Origin: CAG-873 sp910578365
Lineage (GTDB): Bacteria > Bacteroidota > Bacteroidia > Bacteroidales > Muribaculaceae
DNA length: 64,000 nt
Direction: 5' to 3'
NCBI GenBank assembly: GCA_951635545.1
Contig: OX620685.1
Location: forward strand, 2,666,001-2,730,000
Positions within the stretch are counted from its first letter, which is position 1; every line of letters begins with the position of its first letter. The translations under genes and the position numbers were made by a program. Below are positions 17,608 through 27,091 of this stretch, piece by piece. A model generated the notes under the pieces. It made no database searches. It was not told the DNA's origin and saw nothing but the letters and a program-made list of their open reading frames with translations.

Positions 17608-18297
17608 ATGTTCCGTTTTAAACAGTTCGAACTCGATGATTGCCATTGCGGCATGAAACTCGGCACCGACAGTGTGGCTCTCGGTGCCTGGACAGAAATA
17701 CAAGAGTCCGCCCGGACCGCGCTCGATGTCGGCGCCGGTTCGGGCGTACTTGCTCTTATGCTGGCGCAGCGTGCGCCGCAACTATTGGCCGTGGGCCTTG
17801 AATACGATGCAGGAGCGGCCTGCGACTGCCGGCGCAACTTCGCTGCTTCGCCTTGGGCCGGACGTCTGACTGTGGTCGAGGGCAATTTCCAAGACTATTG
17901 TCCGGATGTTCCTGTCGACCTTATAATAAGTAATCCGCCTTATTTTGCGAGCGGTCTGGAGGCTCCCTCCGAAGAGCGTGCGCTGGCGCGTCATGAGGGC
18001 TCGCTGAACTATTTTTCGCTTGTAGGATTTGCCGCGCTCCGGCTTTCGGACGAAGGCTCGTTGGCCATGATACTGCCGGCAGAGAAGTACGACGACGCTC
18101 TATATCGCGCCGAGTTGGCGCGTCTGAAACTACGCCGTCTGGCTTGGCTTTTGCCGTCGGAGGGCAAGCGGCCGATACGTGTAATGATGCAGTTTATGCG
18201 TCGCGACGGCCACTGTCATCAGGAAACTATCGCTGTTCGCCGCGGTGCGGCTATGACATCAGCATTTGCTACTCTTACCCGGGATTTCTATCTCTGA
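17608..18297 (+). CDS. trmN6: tRNA1(Val) (adenine-37-N6)-methyltransferase
   Basis: The 229-residue SAM-dependent methyltransferase is of the YfiC/TrmN6 type, which methylates A37 of tRNA1-Val. The N-terminus FRFKQFELDDCHCGMKLGTDSVALGAW is characteristic. The SAM-binding motif is ALDVGAGSGVLALML near residue 32, and the N6-adenine catalytic motif NPPYF lies near residue 109. The length is near the family norm of ~235-245. It follows glnS and the TPR gene in the same direction with a 16-nt gap, consistent with one operon. RNA rather than DNA is inferred as substrate from the family. Confidence 0.88.
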   Translation: MFRFKQFELDDCHCGMKLGTDSVALGAWTEIQESARTALDVGAGSGVLALMLAQRAPQLLAVGLEYDAGAACDCRRNFAASPWAGRLTVVEGNFQDYCPDVPVDLIISNPPYFASGLEAPSEERALARHEGSLNYFSLVGFAALRLSDEGSLAMILPAEKYDDALYRAELARLKLRRLAWLLPSEGKRPIRVMMQFMRRDGHCHQETIAVRRGAAMTSAFATLTRDFYL

Positions 18298-18363
18298 CGG
18301 CGTTTGGCAAAGGCCAAGTTCTACGATTTGGAGTATTCAACAACTCCTTTGCATGTCATTGGC

Positions 18364-18384
18364 AGTAAGTGCTTGAGGCGCTTA
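18364..18384. terminator. Small hairpin between convergent trmN6 and fbp
   Basis: gtaagtgc and gcgcttac can pair over 8 bp (one G-T pair) with a 5-nt loop in the 93-nt gap between convergent genes. There is no T-run, so its role as terminator is weakly supported. Confidence 0.3.
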
Positions 18385-18390
18385 CGGACG

Positions 18391-20385
18391 TTATTGCACT
18401 TCTTTTACCAGACCACGTCGGTAGGCTGCCAGCAGTTTGTTGAGGTCCGATACCTGCTCTACCAGTATACGCCCTTTGTCGGTATCGCGAACCTTGAGGC
18501 GCTTTGCCTTGAATTCGTTGAGCACAGTGTTCGATATAATGTCCTGGCCTTCCTCGATAGCTTTCTCGCACGATTCAAAGGGTTCGTGTTCCACCAGCTG
18601 GAAGCCTCGCGAGTGGTATACCAGGGTATATCCGGCGATGCCTGTTTCGGGTTGGTATGCGCGCGAAAAACCGCCGTCGATTACCAGCAGCTTTCCGTCG
18701 GCCTTCACCGGATTCTCGCCTTTCTTTATCTTCACCGGCACATGACCGTTGATTATGTGCGACCCTTCGGTGGGGAGGCCGAATTCGCGGAGTATGCGGT
18801 CGCATATCGCGCTGTCGTCGTGTAGCCGGTAGTAGTTGCCGCGAATCTCGCGGTGGGTTTCTTTATCGGCTATCAGGTAACGCTCAAAGGTGGCCATTTT
18901 AGATTTGTCGAACAGAGGCGAGTCGGGGCCGCACCACAGATACCACATATAGTCTACGGCATATTCCTGGTCGCCTTCGTCGTTGCTCTTGCGGCATGCA
19001 AGCTGTACCAGACGGTCGATACGGTCGAATAGTTTTTTGCCGCTGAAAGTTTCGCCCTCGATTTCCACAGCCTTGAACGATGCGTCGGGGTTCATGGGCA
19101 TCGACGCATGGAACATAAGGTTATTGTTACGAGCCAGATACAGCGAGCCGTGGCTGAGCAGACAGCCCATGTGCCGGCGCATCTTCTCATTGTTCATAAA
19201 TGTCAGGCTCAGCTGGTTTATGATTTTTTCCTCTTCGTCGGTCAGGCGGTTGGGGTCGGCGGGGTCAATGGTTGGGAAATGGCTGTCGAGCAACGGATAT
19301 TCAGTGCCGTCGATGGCTATGGTACCTTTTGCGAAGTCGGCTATGCGCAGCAGGTTGCGGTCGTCCATGCCGAAATCGGGATGCCGTTCTATCATCCGGC
19401 CTTCCAATTTCCACTGAATCACGCACACAGCCTTGTGCATCTGGGCTATTACCTTGATTTCTTTGTCGGAGAACTGTCGCTGTGAGAACTTCAGCCGTGG
19501 CTTGTATAAGTCGAGGTTTACATCGCCGTAGGTTTCCATGGCAAATGTGGCCAGAGGCAACAGGTTGATGCCGTATCCTTCCTCGAGGGTTTCCATGTTG
19601 CCGTATCGCAGAGATATGCGCAGCACGTTGGCTGTGCTGGCACGGTTGCCGGCATAGGCCCCCATCCACAATATGTCGTGGTTGCCCCACTGGATGTCCA
19701 CGTTATGGTAGTCGCAGATCGTATCCATGATGATATGCGCACCGGGTCCGCGGTCGTAGATGTCGCCGATGATGTGCAGCGAGTCAATTGCCAGACGCTG
19801 TATCAGCTCGCTCATGGCAATGATGAAATCGTCGGCGCGGCGGGTGTATATGATTGTGGATATAATCTGGTTGAAGTAGGCGTGTTTATTTGGATCGGCC
19901 TCTGTTTCGTGCAGCAGTTCCTGGATTATGTAGCTGAAATCCTTAGGCAGGGCTTTGTTGACTTTCGAGCGGGTGTATTTTGACGACACGTTCTGGGCCA
20001 CTTTTACCAGGCGGTTAAGGGTGATTTCGTACCATTCTGACATGTTCTGCTCGGTGTCCTTTACCAGTTCGAGTTTTTCGCGTGGGTAGTAGATTATGGT
20101 ACAGAGTTCTTTTTTCTCGCATTCTCGCATGGAGTTGCCGAAAATCTCGTTTACCTTTCGCTTGATGGTGCCGGAGGCGTTTTTGAGCACATGCTGAAAT
20201 GCTTCGTATTCGCCGTGTATGTCGGTGAGGAAGTGCTCGGTGCCTTTTGGCAGGTTGAGTATGGCTTCGAGGTTTATGATTTCGGTACTGGCCTTTGCAA
20301 TCGAAGGAAACGATCTGGCCAGCAATTGCAGATACCTGAGGTCGGCCTGCAGTTCGGCTGTATTGTAATGGATGTATTCTGTCAT
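18391..20385 (-). CDS. fbp: Fructose-1,6-bisphosphatase, class III
   Basis: The 664-residue enzyme is the large Firmicutes/Bacteroidetes-type FBPase that hydrolyses fructose-1,6-bisphosphate in gluconeogenesis. It belongs to the metallophosphoesterase fold: the metal motifs are TDIHGEYEAF near residue 55, GDIYDRGPGAH near residue 207, WGNHDILWMGA near residue 235, and a C-terminal HIINGHVPVKIKKGE with the last His. Class III enzymes are usually 640-670 residues, so it is complete. Its start lies 12 nt after the batE stop, making it the last gene of the Bat operon. That pairing is odd in function but tight in spacing. Confidence 0.95.
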   Translation of the reverse strand: MTEYIHYNTAELQADLRYLQLLARSFPSIAKASTEIINLEAILNLPKGTEHFLTDIHGEYEAFQHVLKNASGTIKRKVNEIFGNSMRECEKKELCTIIYYPREKLELVKDTEQNMSEWYEITLNRLVKVAQNVSSKYTRSKVNKALPKDFSYIIQELLHETEADPNKHAYFNQIISTIIYTRRADDFIIAMSELIQRLAIDSLHIIGDIYDRGPGAHIIMDTICDYHNVDIQWGNHDILWMGAYAGNRASTANVLRISLRYGNMETLEEGYGINLLPLATFAMETYGDVNLDLYKPRLKFSQRQFSDKEIKVIAQMHKAVCVIQWKLEGRMIERHPDFGMDDRNLLRIADFAKGTIAIDGTEYPLLDSHFPTIDPADPNRLTDEEEKIINQLSLTFMNNEKMRRHMGCLLSHGSLYLARNNNLMFHASMPMNPDASFKAVEIEGETFSGKKLFDRIDRLVQLACRKSNDEGDQEYAVDYMWYLWCGPDSPLFDKSKMATFERYLIADKETHREIRGNYYRLHDDSAICDRILREFGLPTEGSHIINGHVPVKIKKGENPVKADGKLLVIDGGFSRAYQPETGIAGYTLVYHSRGFQLVEHEPFESCEKAIEEGQDIISNTVLNEFKAKRLKVRDTDKGRILVEQVSDLNKLLAAYRRGLVKEVQ

Positions 20386-20397
20386 GGCAAGTAGGTT

Positions 20398-21183
20398 TCA
20401 GATTCGTTCGACGTGGGATGCATTAACCCATGCACGCGAACTGTTGTTGATTTTTACGTCGTACCATTTGGAGGCCTGCCGGTCGCCGGGAGTGGCCAGC
20501 GAGTCGATAATCTGCAGGCGTGCGCCTTCGGGCATGGGTATTATCTTGTCGGATGTGCTTTTGGGCGTGCGCGGCACGGTGTTTAGGTTGGTCACCGGCA
20601 CAATCACCACGGCCTGCGAGTGGTCGGTACTGCCGGAGGCGGAGCTGTATGCCAGAACCATAACATAGATGGTCAGAGCCAGTACTATGATGCCTCCGAA
20701 GAAGCCTGTCTTGCGCAGCATCACACCGTTGCCGAATATGTATATGCCCAACATCACCAGCAGAAGAACAAACAGCATGGCGGCGCTTATAGCCCATACG
20801 TTGGGGGAGGCCCAGGCTATGATGGAGTGGTGCAGGTTGTTGAGGAAGGTGGAGTCGTCCTCCGGCAGGTTGTCGATACGCGAAAGGACAAAGTCGCGGT
20901 TGGTGCGGGCATCGTCGAACGAGGGGTCGACTTTCAGTGCACGTTCGTAGTTGGCAATAGCCCGTCCTACGTTGCCGAGGCGGTAATAGCTGTTGCCGAG
21001 ATTGTAGTAGAGCAGAGCGTCGGGGCCGCTCTCTGCGAGCGCTTCGGTGTAAAGCTGCGCTGCCTGGCGGAAGTTTTCCTCGTTGTATGCCGAGTCGGCC
21101 CTCTGGCCAGTCGACAGAGCTGCTGCCGGCAGAGCAAGCAGGCCGGCCATTGCTATGATAATATGTCGGATGATGCTGTTCAT
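20398..21183 (-). CDS. batE: BatE, TPR and SH3-like aerotolerance protein
   Basis: The 261-residue protein begins with a signal sequence (AMAGLLALPAAALST), then TPR units around residues 27-100 (ALLYYNLGNSYYRLGNVGRAI region). Two transmembrane helices follow around 115-180 (AAMLFVLLLVMLGIYIF and a second nearby), and the C-terminal ~70 residues look like a bacterial SH3 domain ending in WVNASHVERI. BatE is the last Bat protein of the Bacteroides aerotolerance operon and probably scaffolds the VWA proteins in the envelope. It overlaps batD by 4 nt (ATGA). Confidence 0.85.
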   Translation of the reverse strand: MNSIIRHIIIAMAGLLALPAAALSTGQRADSAYNEENFRQAAQLYTEALAESGPDALLYYNLGNSYYRLGNVGRAIANYERALKVDPSFDDARTNRDFVLSRIDNLPEDDSTFLNNLHHSIIAWASPNVWAISAAMLFVLLLVMLGIYIFGNGVMLRKTGFFGGIIVLALTIYVMVLAYSSASGSTDHSQAVVIVPVTNLNTVPRTPKSTSDKIIPMPEGARLQIIDSLATPGDRQASKWYDVKINNSSRAWVNASHVERI

Positions 21184-22997
21184 TGTTTTACTGACTCAAA
21201 ATCTTTGATAACATTCGATGCGTCGCGGTAAAGACCATCGCGTTCCTGTTGCGAGTGTTCGGGAGTGAACCGGGCCATCTCGCAGTCGTCGAGAATGCGT
21301 ATCGCCATATCGATGCTCTCGGGCTTAGCGCCGTAGTCGGCGAGTTGCTGCGATATATTGGCGCGGATAAGCTGCGACGGCGGCATGCCCAGTTTGTCGC
21401 CGAAATAGCCGTAGAGGGCTTTGGAGAGCTCTTCGTAGAATTTGTCGCCGCTGTCTTTAATCAGTCGGTGGGCTACGCGCAGGCGTTTGCGGGCTACGCG
21501 GTTGGCGCGCGACAGGCGGCGTCCGGCCACGTCGGCTTTAAGTTTGAGATTGCGGCGGTAAACCCATGTGATAAGCAGAAATAGCAGCACCATTGCCAGC
21601 AGGCTATACCGGTAGGCCGGACGCAACATCAGTGGGGTGGTGTAGTGGCGGGGAGTATCGCCGCACTGCTTTATGTGCAGTATGTCGGTCATGACGTCGG
21701 TTTCGGCTACCTTGGTGTTGCTTACACCGGCGGCGCCTCGCTCTACGCGTATGTCGAAATCATGGCCATTTACGGTCTTGTAGCTGGCGGTCTGAGGGTC
21801 GAAGTACACAAAGCGTATGCCCGGTATGGTGTAGTTACCTACCTGCTGCGGCATAAGAGTATAGTCGACGGTAAATGTGCCGCTGACATTGCTGCCCGAG
21901 GCCTTCGACTGTACGTCGGTCTTGGGTGTATAGGCGTCGATGCCTACAGGTACCTGCAGTTCGGGTGCTTTAAGATATTTGATGTTTCCGCTGCCGGTGA
22001 TTTTAATATTGTAATTGGCAACTTCGTTGGTGCGCAGCAGCTCGGGGGTGAGTGATGTAGCGATGTCAAATCGGCCTACCGCTCCGTTGAATCCGGCTGG
22101 TTTAGGCTCAGGCAGAGGCAGTACGTTGAGCGACACTTCATTGGAGGTGGTGGTTATTTTGCGCTCTATTATTTTCGAAGTCACAAAGTAACCGTAGTAC
22201 ACCGGTACTTCCTGCTGCAGAGTAACATCGTATTTACCTGAGTTTACGATAAGTTTGCCGTCCTTCTGCGGATAAAGGATACAGCGTTTGAGTACGGCGG
22301 TATAGTAGTTCTGTCCGTTGTAATGCTCTATGCTCACGTTGAGGGGCACTTCGAGTTCCTCGCTCAGGAATCCATCGAACACAGGCTGTGTCTGCACCTG
22401 GAAGTTGCTTATGCCATGACGGGTATAAACTTTGATTTCCGCAATTACAGGTTCCTGTTCGTATACTTTCTGTTTGCTGAATGTCACACGCACAATAAGG
22501 TCGCTGCTTTTAATCGGCGGAACCTCAGCCTCAGTTGCGGCATCGGCATGGCGTGGAGCACCGGGCTGAGGGCGTCTGGCCTGTGCCGGAGCGTTTTTGT
22601 CAGGAGGCAGAATAGTGAAAGTGGCGGCTTTGCTCTTTACGTTCTGGCCGCCTATGGTGGCACTTATGGCAGGAATGCTTACCTCACCGGCTTTTTCGGC
22701 CAGATAGGTGTATGAATAGTCGACGTACGACTCGCGCGACATCTGGCCGTTGATATACTGCACCGATTCCATAGTGCTGACCGACGGGCCGTAGATGAGC
22801 TTACAGCCTTTGAGCGACGGAGCCTGCAGCCCTGAGGCCTGCCCTCCGGTTGCACGGAAAGTGAGGGCGAACTTGCGTCCCTCAATCTGTGTGCCGGGGT
22901 TTATCAGCACCAGTGAGTTCTGGGCCAGGACTCCTATGCCTGCCACCAGCATCAGTAGCAGGGTAAGTATGCGATATTGTGATTTATGTGCGAACAT
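21180..22997 (-). CDS. batD: BatD, large periplasmic aerotolerance protein
   Basis: The 605-residue protein has an N-terminal signal peptide (ILTLLLMLVAGIGVLAQ), tandem immunoglobulin-like beta domains with SLVLINPGTQIEGRKFAL at the start, a Gly/Pro/Ala spacer around residue 140 (PAQARRPQPGAP), and one transmembrane helix near residue 445 (YSLLAMVLLFLLITWVY). A cytoplasmic helical tail follows. That is the BatD/DUF-oxygen-tolerance architecture. It is thought to work with BatA and BatB in the envelope. It overlaps batE by 4 nt, and its start lies 39 nt after the batC stop. Confidence 0.9.
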   Translation of the reverse strand: MFAHKSQYRILTLLLMLVAGIGVLAQNSLVLINPGTQIEGRKFALTFRATGGQASGLQAPSLKGCKLIYGPSVSTMESVQYINGQMSRESYVDYSYTYLAEKAGEVSIPAISATIGGQNVKSKAATFTILPPDKNAPAQARRPQPGAPRHADAATEAEVPPIKSSDLIVRVTFSKQKVYEQEPVIAEIKVYTRHGISNFQVQTQPVFDGFLSEELEVPLNVSIEHYNGQNYYTAVLKRCILYPQKDGKLIVNSGKYDVTLQQEVPVYYGYFVTSKIIERKITTTSNEVSLNVLPLPEPKPAGFNGAVGRFDIATSLTPELLRTNEVANYNIKITGSGNIKYLKAPELQVPVGIDAYTPKTDVQSKASGSNVSGTFTVDYTLMPQQVGNYTIPGIRFVYFDPQTASYKTVNGHDFDIRVERGAAGVSNTKVAETDVMTDILHIKQCGDTPRHYTTPLMLRPAYRYSLLAMVLLFLLITWVYRRNLKLKADVAGRRLSRANRVARKRLRVAHRLIKDSGDKFYEELSKALYGYFGDKLGMPPSQLIRANISQQLADYGAKPESIDMAIRILDDCEMARFTPEHSQQERDGLYRDASNVIKDFESVKQ

Positions 22998-23036
22998 GTA
23001 TCGCTGAGGTGTTTAATGTTGAGTGTTTTAGGTGAA

Positions 23037-23951
23037 TTACCAGGGCTTGCGCTGCGGCCGGCCATATACAGGTTCGGCGTCTTTGTCCTTGTCGCGGCGG
23101 GTCTGGTCTTCTTTCATCTGCACGGCGCGCAACTGGCGTTCGATGTCCTCGTTCTGCTGTTGTTGCTGCTGAGGCTGCCTGGATTGTTGCTGCTGGTCTT
23201 GTTGCTGGTCTTGCTGTTGATTCTGCTGCTGCTGTTGCTGCTGGTCTTGCTGCTGTTGCTGCTGGTCGTTGTTTTGGCCTCCGCCGTTGTCATCCTTGAG
23301 TTTATCGAGTAAAATCTGTGCCAGACGCAGGTTCTCGCGTGCTTCCATGCGCTCGGGTTCGAGGTTTAGTGTGCGTTTGTATGCCGCGACGCTTTCTTCA
23401 AGTGTTTCCACGGCATGCTTGCGGTAATCCTGCATGCTGCCGCCTGCCATGGCTGCCATTCCGCCAGACATTGCGTTCTGTATGGAATCCTTGTCGTAGA
23501 AGTATTTGCCGTCGGAGTAATACAGGTTGCCCAGATTATAGTTCGAATTGGTGTAGTATGTGGTGTCGGAAGGTGTGCCGGTAAAGTCGGAGTAAGCTTT
23601 TATGGCCTGCTCGCGCATGGTATTGGGTACACGCAGACTGTCGGGCTGCAGCAACTGGTCGCGCTCCTCGTCGGATATAAGTTGCGACAGAGCCATGGCC
23701 CGGTTGAAGCGGGCCACTTTCGACTGTGGGTTAGCCTCGATGGCTGAGTTATATTGGTCGAGCGCGTCGGCATAGTCGCCGTGGGCGAAGTGCGAGTTGC
23801 CGCGTTCGACAGCCACGCGTTCGCGTCGCACGGTTTCGTCCTCTTTCTTTTGCGTCTGCGACTTGTTGTCGGCCGAGCACGATGCCGAGCCGGGCATAAT
23901 CAGCGCTCCCATTCCGGCGGCGAATATCATATTTAAGAAGTGCTTGTTCAT
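23037..23951 (-). CDS. batC: BatC, TPR protein with long polyglutamine tract
   Basis: The 304-residue protein starts with a lipoprotein-like signal (LIMPGSASCSADN, lipobox Cys near residue 25). TPR units cover about residues 45-130 (GNSHFAHGDYADALDQYNSAIEANP region, shortened here), and a second TPR-like part reaches residue 215. The remainder is a low-complexity Gln/Asp/Asn tract (about residues 220-275, nearly all CAG/CAA), then a charged tail. Family members have shorter Q-rich tails. The tract is encoded by a near-perfect trinucleotide repeat that could vary in length. It overlaps batB by 4 nt. Confidence 0.87.
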   Translation of the reverse strand: MNKHFLNMIFAAGMGALIMPGSASCSADNKSQTQKKEDETVRRERVAVERGNSHFAHGDYADALDQYNSAIEANPQSKVARFNRAMALSQLISDEERDQLLQPDSLRVPNTMREQAIKAYSDFTGTPSDTTYYTNSNYNLGNLYYSDGKYFYDKDSIQNAMSGGMAAMAGGSMQDYRKHAVETLEESVAAYKRTLNLEPERMEARENLRLAQILLDKLKDDNGGGQNNDQQQQQQDQQQQQQQNQQQDQQQDQQQQSRQPQQQQQQNEDIERQLRAVQMKEDQTRRDKDKDAEPVYGRPQRKPW

Positions 23952-25027
23952 TTCTTTGCTGATGATGTGTCCCGGGCGTCAGCCGAGGGCTTGTTCGACT
24001 TTGTAAAGAAGTTAACGCGTTTGAGCCAGCCAATCTTACGGTCGAGCACAAATATGTCTACAATCAGCAGAATCAGGGCAATCCAGGCGAAAGTAGGGAA
24101 CTGTTCGGCGCTGGTTTTGTAGCTGACTTTGCCGAAGTCGGTGGTGCCGAGTATTTTCAGCTGGTCGCTGAGATCGTCGAGGGCCTTGGTGGAGGCTCCG
24201 TTCACATATATGCCTTTGCCTGCCTTGGCTATGCTCTTGGCCAGCTCGACATTCAGTGCGGTGGTCACTGTTTGGCCGTCGTACTCAAGCATTCCGCCGC
24301 CGGGCATAGGCACCGGCATGGGCTTTTCGGTACCCATGCCTATGACGTTGATTTGTATGGTATCGGCGGCGATATCCTTTGCGGTCTGTATCACGGCATC
24401 GGGGTTCTCGAGATCTTCGACATCGGTAAGCAGCACAATTGCGCGCGGAGCTTTGCCGTCGCCTGAGAACGAATGCGCGCACATGTTGAGCGCGTCGGCA
24501 ATGGATGTGCCCTGATCGGAGAACATCGCGGGCGAAAGGTCGCCGATAAACATCTTGGTCAGATAATAGTCGGTAGTGAGGGGCAGCAGTCGCTTGGGCT
24601 GTCCGGCGAAAGCCACAAGGCCTACCTTGTCGCCGCCCAGCCGGTCGACTAAACGCTCCAGTGTGATTCGTGCACGGTCAAGGCGCGAGGTGCCGTCGGG
24701 CGAGTCGGTCGACGAGGCGTACATAGAATTCGATACGTCGAAAGCAATCATTACCTCAATGCCCTGAGCCACATCGGTGGTGTCGCGTTCGCCTGCACGG
24801 GGGCGGGCAAGAACCATCACAATGGCCGCGAGAGCCAGCAGCTCCAGAGTAATCTTTATGGCCGGTTTATATCTGGAGGCGTCGGGCATAAGCGGAGCAA
24901 TCACCCCGGGACGTCCGAAGCGGCGTAGCTTTTTGCGGCGTGCGGCACGCGCCAGTGTATATAGTCCGGCGAACACGGCCACTGAGGCCAGCAGACAAAG
25001 CAATATGGGATTTGCGAAATCAAACAT
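23948..25027 (-). CDS. batB: BatB, von Willebrand A domain aerotolerance protein
   Basis: The 359-residue inner-membrane protein has two N-terminal hydrophobic segments (around residues 8-25 and 58-76), a VWA domain with the metal-binding MIDAS sequence FDVSNS near residue 97, and a C-terminal transmembrane helix near residue 320 (FAWIALILLIVDIFVL). BatA and BatB pairs form the core of the Bat system described in Bacteroides fragilis, where loss lowers oxygen tolerance. It lies between batA (12-nt gap) and batC (4-nt overlap). Confidence 0.92.
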   Translation of the reverse strand: MFDFANPILLCLLASVAVFAGLYTLARAARRKKLRRFGRPGVIAPLMPDASRYKPAIKITLELLALAAIVMVLARPRAGERDTTDVAQGIEVMIAFDVSNSMYASSTDSPDGTSRLDRARITLERLVDRLGGDKVGLVAFAGQPKRLLPLTTDYYLTKMFIGDLSPAMFSDQGTSIADALNMCAHSFSGDGKAPRAIVLLTDVEDLENPDAVIQTAKDIAADTIQINVIGMGTEKPMPVPMPGGGMLEYDGQTVTTALNVELAKSIAKAGKGIYVNGASTKALDDLSDQLKILGTTDFGKVSYKTSAEQFPTFAWIALILLIVDIFVLDRKIGWLKRVNFFTKSNKPSADARDTSSAKK

Positions 25028-25039
25028 AAGTCTTGCGGA

Positions 25040-26032
25040 TTATGGAATTGAGCGGGCGGCTGTGTAGCGCAACAGCAGTTCGAGGCACACCAGGCCGAAG
25101 CAGAGCCATGCCCAGAGCATGTAGTCGTCCTCGGTATGCGAGTAGTTGCGCACATCGAGGCGTGTGGTTTCGAGAGAATCGATTTCGGCGAATATACCGG
25201 CGAGAGCCTCGTCGTCGTCGGCGCGGAAGTACTTGCCGCCGGTGTTTGCGGCCATCTGCCGGAGGGGTTCTTCCTCAATCACCACCTTGTGCGGAGCGTA
25301 CACAATGCGTCCGGCATAGTCGTAATGGTCGGGGAACATGGCGGAGCCATTCGAACCTATGCCTATCGAATATATTTTGATGCCGTATTCCTTGGCGGCG
25401 CGTGCGCCGTCGAGCGGAGTGGTTATGCCGGTGTTGTTCGAGCCGTCGGTGAGCAGGATGATACTCTTGCTTTTTACCAACGAGTCGGCACGCAGACGGT
25501 TCACAGCCGTTGCCAGGCCATCGCCGATGGCGGTACCGTCTTCAAGCTGGTTCACGTCCACGGCTTTCAGGTAAGCCTTGAGCGCGTCGCGGTCGGAAGT
25601 CATGGGCAGGCCTGTAAGGGCTTCGCCGGCGAACAGTACCAGGCCGATTTTATCGTTTGGACGCGAGTCGATAAACTGCTGTGCAACCTTTTTGGCGCGT
25701 TCCAGTCGGTTAGGAGTCAGGTCCTTGGCGAGCATAGATGTTGATATGTCAAGGGCAATCACAATGTCGGTGCCTTCGGTCGACGATGTGTTCCAGCGGT
25801 CTTTCACCTGCGGACGAGCCAGAATTACAATCAGGCAGCCCATCGCGGCCAGACGCAGTACAAACAGCAGATGGCGTACATATTGGCGCCATGAGCGGCC
25901 TATGCCGGCGAAAGCGGCCACCGACGATACTGCCAGACTTGGGCGTGCGTTACGCTGTTTGAGCACGTACCATACCACAAGCGGTATCATCACAAGGAAG
26001 AACCATAAGAATTTCGGATGAGCAAACTGCAT
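25040..26032 (-). CDS. batA: BatA, von Willebrand A domain aerotolerance protein
   Basis: The 330-residue membrane protein has a first helix at residues 8-25 (FLWFFLVMIPLVVWYVL) and a second near 56-75, a VWA domain with MIDAS motif LDISTS near residue 95 and the downstream Thr/Asp pieces (LLTDGSNNTG), and a C-terminal helix near 305. It is paralogous to BatB next door. Together they are predicted to form an envelope complex controlled by the upstream MoxR ATPase. Confidence 0.93.
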   Translation of the reverse strand: MQFAHPKFLWFFLVMIPLVVWYVLKQRNARPSLAVSSVAAFAGIGRSWRQYVRHLLFVLRLAAMGCLIVILARPQVKDRWNTSSTEGTDIVIALDISTSMLAKDLTPNRLERAKKVAQQFIDSRPNDKIGLVLFAGEALTGLPMTSDRDALKAYLKAVDVNQLEDGTAIGDGLATAVNRLRADSLVKSKSIILLTDGSNNTGITTPLDGARAAKEYGIKIYSIGIGSNGSAMFPDHYDYAGRIVYAPHKVVIEEEPLRQMAANTGGKYFRADDDEALAGIFAEIDSLETTRLDVRNYSHTEDDYMLWAWLCFGLVCLELLLRYTAARSIP

Positions 26033-26077
26033 TTATTTGATGTTTATAGGCTGTTAAATGTATAGTATCGCCTGCGG

Positions 26078-27082
26078 CTACTTTTTGTTTTTGCCGCGGT
26101 TTTTCTTGCGGCGCTGTTGTCGCGAGGGCGTTTCTTTGGTTTCCTCTACGGGCTTGGTCAGTTCTACCAGCTTGCGTACTTCGGCGTAAGCGTTCTGGTT
26201 TTCGTCGACTGTGGTGCGCATTTTGGCGAATTTCACAATATCGGCAAGTTGCAGCACGGGCGAAATCTGCTCGGTAAAGCGGGCTGTCTCGGCATTGGCC
26301 TGCATTGCCTCGACAATCTGCTTGGAGGTCATCTCCATGGCGTAGATTCCGAAGCGGCCGTTGAGATAGGTGCGAAGCACATCGGTGAGCTCGGTGAAGT
26401 AGTGTTTGTCGTTGCCCGACTGGGCCAGGCGCTGCTGGCGAATTTCGTTCAGACGGCGTATGGCGCGGTCAAACGGAGCCTCCGGCGGCTTGCGGAACAC
26501 TGCGGCCACACGTTTCAGGCGGCCTTTCTTCACTATAAGCCACCATATCAGCACCACACCGCCTATGAGCAGCAGGCCCAGCAGCCACAGCCACCAGTAG
26601 TCGGCCACGGCGTCGGGGATATAGTCTACCCATTTGCGCTCTACAGTCATTAAAGGCGCATTGGGGTTGGTGGTGGCCAGTGAGTCGACATCCACGGCGA
26701 ATACCTTCAGTACCAGAGGGTCGGTCTTGGCCGAGTCGCCCGGTATGTGGTATGTCATCACGGGCAGAGTCTGGGGGCCGGGATCAAATGCCTGATAGGT
26801 GTATGTGAAGTCGAGCTGAGTGCGTCCGTTGCCAAGGTCGGTGGAGTCGACATCAGATTCGAGAATGTCGACACCTCCGAAAGCCTGTCCGACCTGTGGC
26901 GCACCGGCCAGCACACCCGGTCCGGCGGGCTTGATAACCTCCACATGCAGCGTGGCTTTGGAGCCCATCAGCAACTGCATGGAGTCGGCTGATGCTTTGA
27001 TGCTCAGCTGCTGTGCGTTTACACCGGTGGCCGGTGCAAACGCCAGCATTGCTCCTGCTATTATATGCAGATACTTTTTCAT
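26078..27082 (-). CDS. BatD-like membrane protein of the Bat operon (DUF4381-type)
   Basis: The 334-residue protein has a signal peptide (MKKYLHIIAGAMLAFAPATG, cleavage near NAQ), an Ig-like periplasmic domain of ~130 residues, one strong transmembrane helix near residue 165 (WWLWLLGLLLIGGVVLIWWL), and a cytoplasmic helical domain with a very basic end (RQQRRKKNRGKNKK). Its layout copies the last part of BatD. It sits between the DUF58 and batA genes, where many Bat operons carry such a protein. Its exact role is unknown. Confidence 0.8.
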   Translation of the reverse strand: MKKYLHIIAGAMLAFAPATGVNAQQLSIKASADSMQLLMGSKATLHVEVIKPAGPGVLAGAPQVGQAFGGVDILESDVDSTDLGNGRTQLDFTYTYQAFDPGPQTLPVMTYHIPGDSAKTDPLVLKVFAVDVDSLATTNPNAPLMTVERKWVDYIPDAVADYWWLWLLGLLLIGGVVLIWWLIVKKGRLKRVAAVFRKPPEAPFDRAIRRLNEIRQQRLAQSGNDKHYFTELTDVLRTYLNGRFGIYAMEMTSKQIVEAMQANAETARFTEQISPVLQLADIVKFAKMRTTVDENQNAYAEVRKLVELTKPVEETKETPSRQQRRKKNRGKNKK

Positions 27083-27091
27083 AATGGTAAA

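Noticed and set aside
23155..23290. Tandem short repeats that could suggest a CRISPR or VNTR
   Set aside because: They are CAG/CAA codons of a polyglutamine tract inside batC, with no spacers.
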